A stretch of DNA of 64,000 nucleotides from Oscillospiraceae bacterium (GCA_015067835.1 SVLS01000007.1:1-64000), one strand, 5' to 3'; counted from the stretch's first letter, positions 7,116-15,554 are shown. Translations and numbers: made by a program. Notes: generated by a model not told the origin, from the letters alone.

Positions 7116-7149
7116 AAATTCTTCTCCTGTGTGGTCACAAAATGATAAA

Positions 7150-7208
7150 TATATATCACAATCTAAAAAGAATTTCTAATTACGGAACGATATAATCAGT
7201 ATATATCA
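7150..7208. promoter_or_regulatory. Direct repeats and -10 box in the AraC / oxidoreductase intergenic region
   Basis: TATATATCA occurs at 7150-7158 and again exactly 50 bp later at 7200-7208. A TATAAT box at 7191-7196 has no good -35 partner, as expected for an activator-dependent promoter. Plausible AraC-type half-sites controlling the gene at 7346. Confidence 0.35.
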
Positions 7209-7240
7209 TCATGCTATGATTTGCAAGAGGAGATGTGCAT

Positions 7241-7336
7241 ATGAGTATGCCTGCGGGCGGTGACAATGCGGAAGATGTTCGATATATGCAGGGAATTGGT
7301 TTGGATTACATCCCCACCAACTGCATGCATGAATAA
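7241..7336 (+). CDS. Short upstream ORF (31 aa), possible leader peptide or remnant
   Basis: A 31-codon frame starts at ATG 7241, 7 nt behind AGAGGAGA. It ends TAA at 7334-7336, inside the ribosome binding site (AAGGAGGAG) of the FAD oxidoreductase that starts at 7346. This layout suggests translational coupling. The peptide (starting MSMPAGGDNAED) matches nothing I recognise and could be a leader or the remains of a deleted gene. Confidence 0.4.
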   Translation: MSMPAGGDNAEDVRYMQGIGLDYIPTNCMHE

Positions 7337-7345
7337 GGAGGAGTT

Positions 7346-9154
7346 ATGTTAAATACGAAGAAACATCGGGCAGATATTTGTGTGATCGGTGGTGGAATCG
7401 GCGGTATGTTTACTGCCATTAGTGCAGCCAGGCACGGAGCAAAGGTGGTACTGATGCATGATCGTCCTGTTCTAGGCGGAAATGCCAGCAGTGAGATCCG
7501 TATGTGGATATCCGGTGCGGGTACTCGTGTTCGTGATCTGCAGGAAACAGGCATTATGGAAGAGCTATTGCTCGAAAATATGTATCGCAATCCGACACGC
7601 AATTTTACTACTTGGGATGCTCTTTTGTATGAGAAGGTGCGCTTTGAAGAGAATATTGAACTTCTGTTGAACTGCACCTGCTGCGAGGCAAAGACTGAAA
7701 ACAATCATATTGAAAGCATTAAGGGCTTTCAGTTGACGACCTATACCTGGCATGAGGTGAATGCGAAGATCTTTGTGGATAGCTCCGGCGACAGCATTTT
7801 AGCGCCGCTGACCGGTGCTGAATTCAAAGTCGGTCGTGAAGCGAAAAGTGAGTTTAATGAGGAATTCGGCCTTGAGGTTGCAGACAGCTATACTATGGGC
7901 ATGAGTATTATGATGCAGTGCCGTGAAACGGATCATCCGGTAACCTATACACCGCCGGCTTGGGCCTATGATTTTCCAGATGATCAGGCGATGCACAACA
8001 AACCCCACAATCTGTATGCCATCAATACCAACTTCTACTGGATTGAATTGGGTGGTATGCAAAACAGCATCGATGACACGGAAGAAATAAAGGACGAACT
8101 GCTGAAAATTGCCTTTGGTGTATGGGACCATATGAAAAACCACGGTGACCACGGTGCAGAAAACTGGGATCTGGAGTGGGTTGGTTTTCTGCCCGGCAAA
8201 CGCGAAAGCCGTCGATATGTGGGCGATTATGTGCTGACACAGCACGATGTGGAAAACTGTACACCATTTTCGGATGTAGTTGCCTATGGTGGCTGGCAAA
8301 TCGACAATCATCTGCCGGGCGGCTTCCACATGGATGCCAAGGGCGGTGCCCATCTGCAAAAGCGCAGGCTCAGCGAGCCCTATCCCATCCCGCTTCGCAG
8401 TCTCTATTCGAAAAATATCGATAACTTGATGTTTGCAGGACGAAATATCAGTGCCAGCCACGTGGCTTTCAGCTCAACGCGGGTAATGGGAACGATCGGC
8501 GTGATTGGACAGGCAGTGGGTACGGCTGCTGCCATCGCAACCCAATATGAGCTCTTGCCGAGAGATGCTGCCCAAACAAAGATCAAGGAAATTCAAGCGG
8601 CTTTGCTGGAGGACGACTGCTTCTTGCCAGGATTGCGTCGTGAGATCTCGCCCGTGGCGAAAAAGGCGAAACTCACCTGCGACTATGGCGATTGCACTAA
8701 TTTGATAAACGGTCTTGATCGTAGAATATGGGGTAATGATAACGGCTATTTCGGAAAGACCAATAAATCCATCACCTATACATTTGATCAGCCGCAATTT
8801 GTAAATGGTGTGCGGCTGGTCATGGACAGCGATCTTGACCGCGAATATACTGAGGGAAACCCGGATGGATTGCATACTTCAGCTGTGTTGTTCTATTCTG
8901 CCAGCCATAATAATACCAGATTTGGTTTTCCAAAATGCTTGATCAAGCGTTACCGGATTGAAATTTTAGATGAAAATGGTCAGTGGGATACCGCTTTGGA
9001 GATCGCCGATAACCATCAGCGGTTCGTCAAGCATGTGTTAAATAGGATTGCAAAAGCGGTGCGTTTTACGCCTTTAAGTACTTATCACAGCGAAACAAAG
9101 ACCGAAGATTACGGAAGTTCGACAGCGCACCTGTTTAATTTTGAATTATTTTGA
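7346..9154 (+). CDS. FAD-dependent oxidoreductase (FAD_oxidored family)
   Basis: A 602-aa flavoprotein. The N-terminal dinucleotide-binding motif is CVIGGGIGGMFTAISAA, followed by the family hallmark GGNASSEIRM around residues 47-56. A second FAD-binding strand-helix occurs near SLYSKNIDNLMFAGRN and SSTRVMGTIGVIGQAVGTAAA (about 350-400). The last 150 residues form a beta-rich extension with the character of a discoidin-like module. No signal peptide, so cytoplasmic. Members of this family sit in polysaccharide-degradation and sugar-oxidation loci; the substrate is not determinable here. AAGGAGGAG gives a clear start at 7346, overlapping the end of the 31-aa upstream frame. Likely controlled by the divergent AraC gene. 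Confidence 0.85.
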   Translation: MLNTKKHRADICVIGGGIGGMFTAISAARHGAKVVLMHDRPVLGGNASSEIRMWISGAGTRVRDLQETGIMEELLLENMYRNPTRNFTTWDALLYEKVRFEENIELLLNCTCCEAKTENNHIESIKGFQLTTYTWHEVNAKIFVDSSGDSILAPLTGAEFKVGREAKSEFNEEFGLEVADSYTMGMSIMMQCRETDHPVTYTPPAWAYDFPDDQAMHNKPHNLYAINTNFYWIELGGMQNSIDDTEEIKDELLKIAFGVWDHMKNHGDHGAENWDLEWVGFLPGKRESRRYVGDYVLTQHDVENCTPFSDVVAYGGWQIDNHLPGGFHMDAKGGAHLQKRRLSEPYPIPLRSLYSKNIDNLMFAGRNISASHVAFSSTRVMGTIGVIGQAVGTAAAIATQYELLPRDAAQTKIKEIQAALLEDDCFLPGLRREISPVAKKAKLTCDYGDCTNLINGLDRRIWGNDNGYFGKTNKSITYTFDQPQFVNGVRLVMDSDLDREYTEGNPDGLHTSAVLFYSASHNNTRFGFPKCLIKRYRIEILDENGQWDTALEIADNHQRFVKHVLNRIAKAVRFTPLSTYHSETKTEDYGSSTAHLFNFELF

Positions 9155-9188
9155 TGATCAGGAACTTGGTCCTAACTGGACACAAGCA

Positions 9189-9421
9189 GAAGGCTTCATC
9201 CTGGGTGTCGGCGCAAAGATGTTCTCCTGTTGCGGTGCCCGGTGTGCGCCTTGCCGGCGGAGCGGCTGCGTTGCACACCGACCGCGGCCACTCGCTCAGG
9301 TCGCTTGACTCCGCCACCGGCGGCGCTCCCATCGCTCCCCATCGCCGGCCCGGTGATTGTGTATGGTGTCAGCGCCAGTGTGGTGTATGGATTCATTTAT
9401 TGGATTACCACATTATTCTGA
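9189..9421 (+). pseudogene. Fossil of a second spoVAC 3' end, interrupted by a GC-rich insert
   Basis: Translation of 9189-9222 gives EGFILGVGAKMFS, and 9341-9421 gives IAGPVIVYGVSASVVYGF and the same ending as intact SpoVAC (6061-6190), followed by the same type of terminator. The two parts are separated by about 118 bp of GC-rich foreign sequence that breaks the frame. No spoVAC 5' part is present; the fossil begins 35 bp after the oxidoreductase stop. It therefore derives from a duplicated or rearranged spoVAC tail. Confidence 0.85.
9223..9340. mobile_element. GC-rich palindromic insert (MITE/REP-like) in the spoVAC fossil
   Basis: About 118 bp, markedly GC-rich, between two halves of a SpoVAC codon series. 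Internal complementarity includes CGGTGTGC with GCACACCG and CCGGCGGAG with CTCCGCCACCGG, so it can fold into a large hairpin. CCCATCGC occurs twice at the right junction. It has no coding capacity and no transposase, so a miniature non-autonomous element is the best guess. Confidence 0.45.
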
Positions 9422-9423
9422 CA

Positions 9424-9454
9424 AAAAGGCTTGACCTTTCGGTCAAGCCTTTTT
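9424..9454. terminator. Bidirectional terminator after the spoVAC fossil
   Basis: AAAAAGGCTTGACC pairs with GGTCAAGCCTTTTT around a short TTTC loop. It is almost identical to the hairpin behind intact spoVAC at 6195-6228 and ends the AraC gene at 9471 on the minus strand. Confidence 0.8.
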
Positions 9455-9470
9455 ATATCGACGAAGCCTT

Positions 9471-10343
9471 TCAATCCTTTAGCGACTTTGCATATTCTGT
9501 CAAAGTCATACCGGTTCGTTTTTTGAACAGGGAGGAGAAGTAGTAGATGGTTTCATAACCAACCTGCTCCGCTACCTGCGTGAAATTCAAATTTCCTTCC
9601 CGAATCAGCCGCTTGGCCTGCCCGATGCGCAAAGAGGCCAGATAGTTGACCATACTTTGCCCAATCTGCTCACGAAAGACCCGTTTAATTTGGGAAACGC
9701 TGACGCCCAAAGCGGTGGCGAGGCTGTCAAGAGAAATCTGCTCAGAATAATGCTCGTTCAGGTAGTCTTTTGCTCTTTGCGCCAAAACAGGACCCTGGTT
9801 AAGATGATCGCCGGCAATGGCGCGCTGGGAAAAGCCAATGTTGTCGTCCCGGCGGCAAATCATAATAAGCAACTGCTCCAGGTAATTTTTAATCATCTGG
9901 TCACAGGCCCAAGGAGCAGAGTCGAGCTTGACCATTCGGATGTAGGGCGGGTCATTCTCAAAATGCATATAAACCTGCTGCGCCTCATCCACAAGCCGCT
10001 TTAATTGATCCTTCTCCCGGCTGTGGAGCAGCAATACTTTTTGCTCCAGTCGATGCATCGCCGGACTGCTGCAATAAAAGGAGACAACAATAATATCGGC
10101 TTCGCCCACTGTGTGAAAGCTGTGAAATTCACCGGGACGATGAAATGCAAGCTCTCCGGATTTCATAAAATACACCGTGTCTCCTGCGGTAACCACCACA
10201 CTGCCCCGGTCTACATACAAAAATTCCCAACAATTATGGGTTTCTCCTGCAAATACATAGTTTTGGGGACAGCGATAATAGGAAATGTTCTCAACCGCCC
10301 GCACATTGAAGGTTGTTTTCAGGGGAATAGGGTTCAGTTCCAC
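9471..10343 (-). CDS. AraC-family transcriptional regulator
   Basis: A 290-aa regulator. An N-terminal cupin sensor (about 20-110; motifs HNCWEFLYVDRG and GELAFHRPGEFHSF) is followed by a helical linker and a C-terminal AraC domain with two helix-turn-helix units (LDSLATALGVSVSQIKRVF and FTQVAEQVGYETIYYFSSLF), ending GMTLTEYAKSL. It is divergent from the isomerase-dehydrogenase operon at 10474, with a perfect 10-bp-arm palindrome between them that overlaps a TATAAT box. It probably controls that operon in response to a sugar or cyclitol. Its C-terminal sequence is closer to the AraC gene at 61465 than to that at 6216. Confidence 0.92.
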   Translation of the reverse strand: MELNPIPLKTTFNVRAVENISYYRCPQNYVFAGETHNCWEFLYVDRGSVVVTAGDTVYFMKSGELAFHRPGEFHSFHTVGEADIIVVSFYCSSPAMHRLEQKVLLLHSREKDQLKRLVDEAQQVYMHFENDPPYIRMVKLDSAPWACDQMIKNYLEQLLIMICRRDDNIGFSQRAIAGDHLNQGPVLAQRAKDYLNEHYSEQISLDSLATALGVSVSQIKRVFREQIGQSMVNYLASLRIGQAKRLIREGNLNFTQVAEQVGYETIYYFSSLFKKRTGMTLTEYAKSLKD

Positions 10344-10411
10344 AATGCAATCCTCCTTGAGCCGATATTATAAAAAACATAGCAGATTTTATAAGGAAAG
10401 AAACGATAGAA

Positions 10412-10434
10412 TATGTATAATGGAATTATACATA
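10412..10434. promoter_or_regulatory. Perfect inverted repeat overlapping the promoter of the isomerase operon
   Basis: TATGTATAAT (10412-10421) and ATTATACATA (10425-10434) are exact reverse complements around GGA. The left arm contains a TATAAT box. It lies in the 130-bp gap between the AraC gene and the operon starting at 10474, where an operator is expected. Confidence 0.55.
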
Positions 10435-10473
10435 CAATGCAGGCCGTTGTAAAGTAAAAAAGGAGGATAAACC

Positions 10474-11316
10474 ATGAAAAAGTCCATTAACATCTGGTCT
10501 TTTGTAGGCAAAACCAATCGGGAGGCTATGAAAATAGCCAAGGATGCCGGGTTTGAGGGCATTGAACTGGCGCTCGGCACAACCGGCGAGATCACCATGA
10601 CATCCACGGATGAAGAGCTGCTCAGTCTGAAGGCATACGCACAGGAGCTGGGTATTGCCATTCCCAGTATTTCCAGCGGTTTGTGCTGGGCTGACTCTTT
10701 GAGTGCAAACGATCCCGCTGAAAGACAGAGAGCACATGATATGATTGTCCGTCAGCTGTATTGCGCCAAGATGCTGGGAGCTGAAACCATTTTGATTATT
10801 CCCGGAAGTGTTTCCGTGGAGTTCGTTCCGGAGTGGCCGGTTGTCCCCTATGATGTGGTTTATCAGCGGGCTTTGGAGGAAGTGAAGAAGCTGGCACCCA
10901 TTGCCGAAGAATACGGCGTAGAAATCGGCTTGGAAAATGTTTGGAACAAATTCCTGGTCTCTCCTCTGGAAATGCGTAGCTTCATTGACGAAGTGGGGAG
11001 CGACTATGTAGGCGCTTACTTTGATGTGGGCAATGTGGTGTATTCCGGTTATCCGGAGCACTGGATTCGAATTCTGGGCAATCGCATTAAGAAGGTCCAT
11101 TTTAAGGACTATCGCCGTAATCCCGGCGGTTTGAATGCATTTGTGGATCTGTTGTCCGGTGATGTAAATTGGCCTGAGGTGATGAAGGCCTTCCGGGATG
11201 CCGGCTATGAAGGCTGGGCAGCAGGCGAAATGATTCCTCAGTACGCCTACGCCTCCGACCAGATTATTTACAACACCTCTGCTTCTATGGAGCGGATTTT
11301 GAACGAGAAATTCTAA
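10474..11316 (+). CDS. Sugar phosphate isomerase/epimerase (xylose-isomerase-like TIM barrel)
   Basis: A 280-aa protein of the AP_endonuc_2/xylose-isomerase-like barrel family, cytoplasmic. Visible family features are AKDAGFEGIELAL after the first strand, the metal-ligand Glu in VEIGLENVWN (about residue 155), Asp in VGAYFDVGNV, His in KKVHFKDY and Glu in WAAGEM near the end. AAAGGAGGATAAACC precedes ATG. It leads a three-gene operon with two Gfo/Idh/MocA dehydrogenases (12- and 31-bp gaps). Such a set typically oxidises, epimerises and opens an unusual sugar or inositol; the exact substrate is unknown. Confidence 0.9.
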   Translation: MKKSINIWSFVGKTNREAMKIAKDAGFEGIELALGTTGEITMTSTDEELLSLKAYAQELGIAIPSISSGLCWADSLSANDPAERQRAHDMIVRQLYCAKMLGAETILIIPGSVSVEFVPEWPVVPYDVVYQRALEEVKKLAPIAEEYGVEIGLENVWNKFLVSPLEMRSFIDEVGSDYVGAYFDVGNVVYSGYPEHWIRILGNRIKKVHFKDYRRNPGGLNAFVDLLSGDVNWPEVMKAFRDAGYEGWAAGEMIPQYAYASDQIIYNTSASMERILNEKF

Positions 11317-11328
11317 GGAGGAAGAAAA

Positions 11329-12336
11329 ATGTTGAAAGTTGGATTGATTGGCTGCGGTTTTATGGGCGGTATGCACGCTGCCTGTTATGAAGCATTGGCC
11401 TCTTTGGGTGTAAAGGTGACTGCGGTTGCCGATGTGCGTCCCAATTTTGCCCAAAAGCTGGCCGGTGAGGGTGCTGCCATTTACGAAACTGGTATGGAGT
11501 TGATTGCAAACGCGGATGTGGATGTGGTAGACATCTGCCTTCCCACTCATTTGCATACAGCCCATGCTGTTGCGGCAATGCGTGCAGGAAAGCATGTATT
11601 TATCGAGAAACCCATTTGTATCAAGGAAGAAGAAATGGAGCTGTTGCTGGCTACAGAAAAGCAGACCGGTGCAAAGGTGCAGGTCGGTCAGGTTATCCGC
11701 CAGTGGACGGAATATATGTGGCTGAAGGAAACTGTGGATTCCGGCGTATACGGCAAGGTTCTTCACGGTCAGTTCCGCCGCCTCAGCTCGCTGCCCACCT
11801 GGGCCTGGGAAGGCTGGCTGCATCAGGTGGAAAACAGCGGTGGCGTGGCAATCGATATGCACATTCACGATGTGGATTTTGTCCGTTACATTTTGGGCAA
11901 TCCGGATACCGTCAAGGCCCACGCCTATCGGGATGATGCCGGTGTGATTCAGCAAATCAACGCCCTGTTCGGTTACGGCAGCAATGTTAGCATCAGCGTG
12001 GAGGCTGGTTGGAATTATCCTGCCGATTTCCCCTTCACTGCCGATTTCCGCGTTAAGTTTGAAAAGGCTACTGCGGTTCTGGCAAACGGTGTGTTGACCG
12101 TCTATCCCAATGAGGGCGGTGCCATTACACCTGAGTTGGCAGAAGAATTTGCAGGCGATAACGATATCGGCGGCAATGTTTCCAGTCTGGGTGGCTATTA
12201 CAATGAGCTGAAGTATTTTGTGGAGGGCTTGCAAGGCAAGAATGACCTGTCTGTTGCGACAATGGCGGAAGCAATTCAGTCTGTAAAGCTGGTCAAGAAG
12301 GAAGTTGAAGCAGCCGGCGGTCTCATCGCAAAATAA
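11329..12336 (+). CDS. Gfo/Idh/MocA family oxidoreductase
   Basis: A 335-aa NAD(P)-dependent dehydrogenase. The N-terminal Rossmann fold starts VGLIGCGFMGGMHAACYE, with the catalytic-lysine motif HVFIEKPICI (about residue 92) at the end of the nucleotide-binding domain. The C-terminal alpha/beta domain contains VAIDMHIHDVDFVRYILG, the conserved Asp-His pair of the active site. AAGGAGG lies just upstream. Second gene of the isomerase operon; likely oxidises a hydroxyl of a sugar or cyclitol that the neighbouring isomerase and second dehydrogenase handle next. Confidence 0.92.
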   Translation: MLKVGLIGCGFMGGMHAACYEALASLGVKVTAVADVRPNFAQKLAGEGAAIYETGMELIANADVDVVDICLPTHLHTAHAVAAMRAGKHVFIEKPICIKEEEMELLLATEKQTGAKVQVGQVIRQWTEYMWLKETVDSGVYGKVLHGQFRRLSSLPTWAWEGWLHQVENSGGVAIDMHIHDVDFVRYILGNPDTVKAHAYRDDAGVIQQINALFGYGSNVSISVEAGWNYPADFPFTADFRVKFEKATAVLANGVLTVYPNEGGAITPELAEEFAGDNDIGGNVSSLGGYYNELKYFVEGLQGKNDLSVATMAEAIQSVKLVKKEVEAAGGLIAK

Positions 12337-12367
12337 ACGCAGTCTGAAACAGAAGGAGAAAAACGCT

Positions 12368-13393
12368 ATGTTAAGAGTCGGCATTGTCGGCTGCGGCAAT
12401 ATTTTTACCATGCACGCAACCAGCGCACATCATTTGCAGAATGCACAGATTGTGGGCGTTTGCGACATTAAGAAAGACCGGGCAGACCGGGCGGCGGCCA
12501 AATACAATGTAACAGCATATTACGATTATAAAGACCTGATTAAGCCGGAGCTGATTGATGTGGTGCATATCTGCGTACCCCATTATCTGCATCCGATTAT
12601 TTCCCGGTATGCGCTGGAGCAGGGCGTTCATGTTTTGTGTGAAAAGCCCATGAGCATTACCATGGAGGATGCCCTGTATAATGTGAAGCTGGCGGAAGAA
12701 AAGAAACTGAAGTACGGTATTATCTTCCAATGCCGATATAATGACTCGGCAAAGCTGGTGAAGGAGAATCTGGAAAACGGCGCACTGGGCAAGGTGATTT
12801 CTGCCCGGGTGGTGCTGACCTGGAGTAAGCCGGATTCCTACTACAGCCTGTCTGACTGGAAGGGAACCTGGGAAAAAGAAGGCGGCGGCGTGATTATCGA
12901 CCAGGCCATCCATTCCCTTGACCTGGCCAACTGGTTTATTGACGACGAGATTGAAAGCGTGCAGGCGCATCTTGCCAACCGGGGTCATTCCATTATGGAG
13001 GTGGACGATACCGGCGAGGGCTTCATCCGGTACAAAAATGGCGCTACGCTGAGCTTCTGGGCGATGAACAACTATGGTTGTGATGACCCCATCGAGATTC
13101 GTCTGCTTTGCGAAAACGGCAAGGTCGTGATGGATTACGACAAGGCTGAGATTTTCTTCAACGACGGCCGCGTGCTGTCTATTGAGACGAAAATCGACCC
13201 AGATGTAGTTTATGAGGGAGGCAAGGATTACTGGGGCTTCCAGCACATCCGCGAAATTGCAGATTTTTATGACTGCGTGGAGCAGGACAGAGAGCCGCCC
13301 ATCAGTGGTCGGGAAGCATTGAAAATTCAGAAGCTGATTTGCAAAATATACGAAGAAGGAAGAAAGAACTTCGTATTTTCCCCCAACAAATAA
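12368..13393 (+). CDS. Gfo/Idh/MocA family oxidoreductase
   Basis: A 341-aa dehydrogenase, distinct from its neighbour. The Rossmann motif is VGIVGCGNIFTMHATSA, the lysine motif is HVLCEKPMSITMEDA, and the C-terminal domain carries GGGVIIDQAIHSLDLANWFI. AGAAGGAGAA precedes ATG 12368, which I prefer to the in-frame start at 12305 that would overlap the previous gene. Third gene of the operon. Two paralogous dehydrogenases beside one isomerase suggest oxidation and later re-reduction at a different position (3-keto sugar type chemistry), which is inference. Confidence 0.92.
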   Translation: MLRVGIVGCGNIFTMHATSAHHLQNAQIVGVCDIKKDRADRAAAKYNVTAYYDYKDLIKPELIDVVHICVPHYLHPIISRYALEQGVHVLCEKPMSITMEDALYNVKLAEEKKLKYGIIFQCRYNDSAKLVKENLENGALGKVISARVVLTWSKPDSYYSLSDWKGTWEKEGGGVIIDQAIHSLDLANWFIDDEIESVQAHLANRGHSIMEVDDTGEGFIRYKNGATLSFWAMNNYGCDDPIEIRLLCENGKVVMDYDKAEIFFNDGRVLSIETKIDPDVVYEGGKDYWGFQHIREIADFYDCVEQDREPPISGREALKIQKLICKIYEEGRKNFVFSPNK

Positions 13394-13410
13394 GACAGAT
13401 TGCATACGCA

Positions 13411-13442
13411 AAAAAGGCTTGACCGGTCGGTCAAGCCTTTTC
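13411..13442. terminator. Shared terminator, dehydrogenase operon / YitT-family gene
   Basis: AAAAGGCTTGACC pairs with GGTCAAGCCTTTT. T-runs on both strands serve the convergent operons, and the minus-strand gene's stop codon lies within it. Third near-identical copy of this hairpin in the window. Confidence 0.82.
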
Positions 13443-14312
13443 CTGATGCTGTTTTATGTTTTTGAAGTTTCCATAGGTCTCATTGACCATTTCAAAGTAG
13501 GAAAATGTATCGTCATATTTGGAAATGATACTCTGAAAATCGTTCAGTTGGTGCTTGTTTACCACACAAATCAAAACATATTTCTTTGTGCCGGTGTAAG
13601 TTCCGATTGCATCAATTTCCGTACAGCCGTGGCGCAAATTGTGGGTGATTTCTTCCACAAATTCATCCTTGTGGGAGGTGATGATGGTGAATTTATATGC
13701 TGTTTTGGTGGTCTTCAGCAATAGATTTCCCACAAATGTGGAGATGAAGCAATACATAATGCACAATGCCATCGGCTTGTAATTCAGCACACCGTCGGAA
13801 TACACGAAAATGGATGCGATTGCAACGATGGCATTCAATGTAAAGGTGATGATAAAGAAGTTTGTCTCAGGCCGCACTTTTGTGATATACCGGGAAACGA
13901 CATCTGTTCCGCCGGTAGAGGCATTGTTTCTGAAGCATACGCCATAAACAACACCGGCCAGAACACCGCTGAGGATGACGGGGTAGATGGTATCATGACC
14001 GAGTGTGACATATTGAATGAAAGTCAGGTCGGAATTCTGAAGAAGCAAAAATACAGTGGAATACACCACAGAGAAAAGCAGAGTCTTAACGGCAAAGTCT
14101 TTGTTTACCAGAAAATAAGCAAGGACTGACAAGGGGATGTTGATAAGCAATGACATATAGCTGATACTAAAGCCGGTTTTGTACTGAATCATTGTGGCGA
14201 TGCCGTTCAAGCCTGCCGGAGCAAAGCTGTTGGTGACAATGAAGACATAGTAAACAAAGGCCAGCAAAACGGCGCTTAAAACAATTTGACTATAACTCCA
14301 TAGTTTCTTCAT
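13431..14312 (-). CDS. YitT family membrane protein (DUF161/DUF2179)
   Basis: A 293-aa membrane protein. Five to six hydrophobic segments cover residues 10-190 (including VLSAVLLAFVYYVFIVTNSF and GVLAGVVYGVCFRNNASTGGTD, the YitT signature with a Gly-Thr-Asp). They are followed by a soluble alpha/beta C-terminal DUF2179 domain (KFTIITSHKDEFVEEITHNL, YVLICVVNKHQ). ATG 14312 follows AAAGGGTGAGAG; the frame is open further upstream but lacks a better start. The molecular function of the family is not firmly known. Convergent with the dehydrogenase operon. Confidence 0.9.
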   Translation of the reverse strand: MKKLWSYSQIVLSAVLLAFVYYVFIVTNSFAPAGLNGIATMIQYKTGFSISYMSLLINIPLSVLAYFLVNKDFAVKTLLFSVVYSTVFLLLQNSDLTFIQYVTLGHDTIYPVILSGVLAGVVYGVCFRNNASTGGTDVVSRYITKVRPETNFFIITFTLNAIVAIASIFVYSDGVLNYKPMALCIMYCFISTFVGNLLLKTTKTAYKFTIITSHKDEFVEEITHNLRHGCTEIDAIGTYTGTKKYVLICVVNKHQLNDFQSIISKYDDTFSYFEMVNETYGNFKNIKQHQEKA

Positions 14313-14417
14313 ATCTCTCACCCTTTTATTGAAGTTGATGTCATTGTAGCATAGAGCGATAAGAAATTCAAGACATTCCAACAGCAAAGCGGCAGGGAAT
14401 CTATCCCTGCCGCTGGC

Positions 14418-15554
14418 TTATTTGTTTTTTATGGCCAGGACATTTGCAACCTGCGCAGCGCAGTTTTCCATATTTTCCAGAGCATTTTCCCGCTGCATTG
14501 CCTGTGAAAGGGAACAGGGGGAGGGAACGATGGAGAAAATGGCATCGATTCCGTGCTGATTGCAAATGGCGGCATCGGAAGAAACAGAGCCCGCAAAGGC
14601 AATCACCGGTTTATGATACTTTTTGGCCATTTTGGCGATGCCGATTGGCGCTTTTCCCATTACCGTCTGGCTGTCAATGCGACCCTCGCCGGTTATTACA
14701 AGGTCAGCCACTTTGATACATTCGTCGATTCCGATCTTGTCCAAAACGAGGGCGATACCGGAAGTCAGGCTGGCATTTAAAAAGGTCTTGAAGGCAAAAC
14801 CGAGACCGCCTGCGGCACCGGAGCCGGGCAGGTTGGGGTCAGCTTGGGGGAATGCCTGCGCAACAATTTTAGCATAGTGGGCTATTGCGCTGTCCATCTG
14901 CAAAATCTGTTCCGGTGAGGCACCCTTTTGGCGGGCATAAATATGACTGCAGCCCATTTCACCATAAAGAGGATTTTCTACATCGCAGGCGATGTGGAAT
15001 TCACATTCCTCCAATTCAGGAAGCACATTTTCTGTTTCGATAGAGGCGATGTTTCCCAATGCTTTTGCACCGAAGGGAACAGACTTTCCGCTTTCATCCA
15101 GAAAGGAAAAACCCAGCGCCTGGAGCATTCCCACACCGGCATCGTTGGTGGCACTGCCACCAATGCCAATCAGGAATTTCCGGCAGCCGGATGCAATGGC
15201 ATCCTTAATAAGCTCGCCTACACCGTAGGTAGTGGTTTCCATGGGATTGCGATCTTCCTCTTTTAGCAATGCAAGCCCGGCAACGGCAGCAATTTCAATC
15301 ACAACGGTATCGCTAACCATTCCGTACCGACCTTCCATCGGCTTACCCAGAGGATTGGCAGCGGTAACAGTTCGATAACTGCCGCCCAAGCCCTCCACCA
15401 GTGCGTCTACCGTGCCTTCGCCGCCGTCAGCGATGGGCTTGATTGTAATATTGGCTTCCGGGAAAGCTCTTCTCCATCCTTTGGCAGCGGCACGACCGGC
15501 TTCCAAAGAAGTTAAGCTTCCCTTGAAAGAATCAATGGCAATTACAATATTCAT
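14418..15554 (-). CDS. glxK: Glycerate kinase
   Basis: A 378-aa enzyme of glycerate kinase type 1, which phosphorylates D-glycerate with ATP so that it enters glycolysis. Clear signatures: IAIDSFKGSLTSLEAG at the N-terminus, IKPIADGGEGTVDAL, the Gly-rich GIGGSATNDAGVGMLQALG (about 138-156) and DLVITGEGRIDSQT near residue 285. AAAGGAGGGATGTT precedes ATG. Alone on the minus strand, downstream of an ECF S component gene in the same direction (64-bp gap). Length is normal for the family. Confidence 0.95.
   Translation of the reverse strand: MNIVIAIDSFKGSLTSLEAGRAAAKGWRRAFPEANITIKPIADGGEGTVDALVEGLGGSYRTVTAANPLGKPMEGRYGMVSDTVVIEIAAVAGLALLKEEDRNPMETTTYGVGELIKDAIASGCRKFLIGIGGSATNDAGVGMLQALGFSFLDESGKSVPFGAKALGNIASIETENVLPELEECEFHIACDVENPLYGEMGCSHIYARQKGASPEQILQMDSAIAHYAKIVAQAFPQADPNLPGSGAAGGLGFAFKTFLNASLTSGIALVLDKIGIDECIKVADLVITGEGRIDSQTVMGKAPIGIAKMAKKYHKPVIAFAGSVSSDAAICNQHGIDAIFSIVPSPCSLSQAMQRENALENMENCAAQVANVLAIKNK

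Noticed and set aside
9151-9543. 130-codon frame through the spoVAC fossil
   Set aside because: It is out of frame with the SpoVAC-like sequence, crosses a terminator and overlaps the AraC gene.
10426-12411. 661-codon minus-strand open frame
   Set aside because: Antisense shadow of the isomerase and Gfo/Idh/MocA genes, which carry clear motifs.
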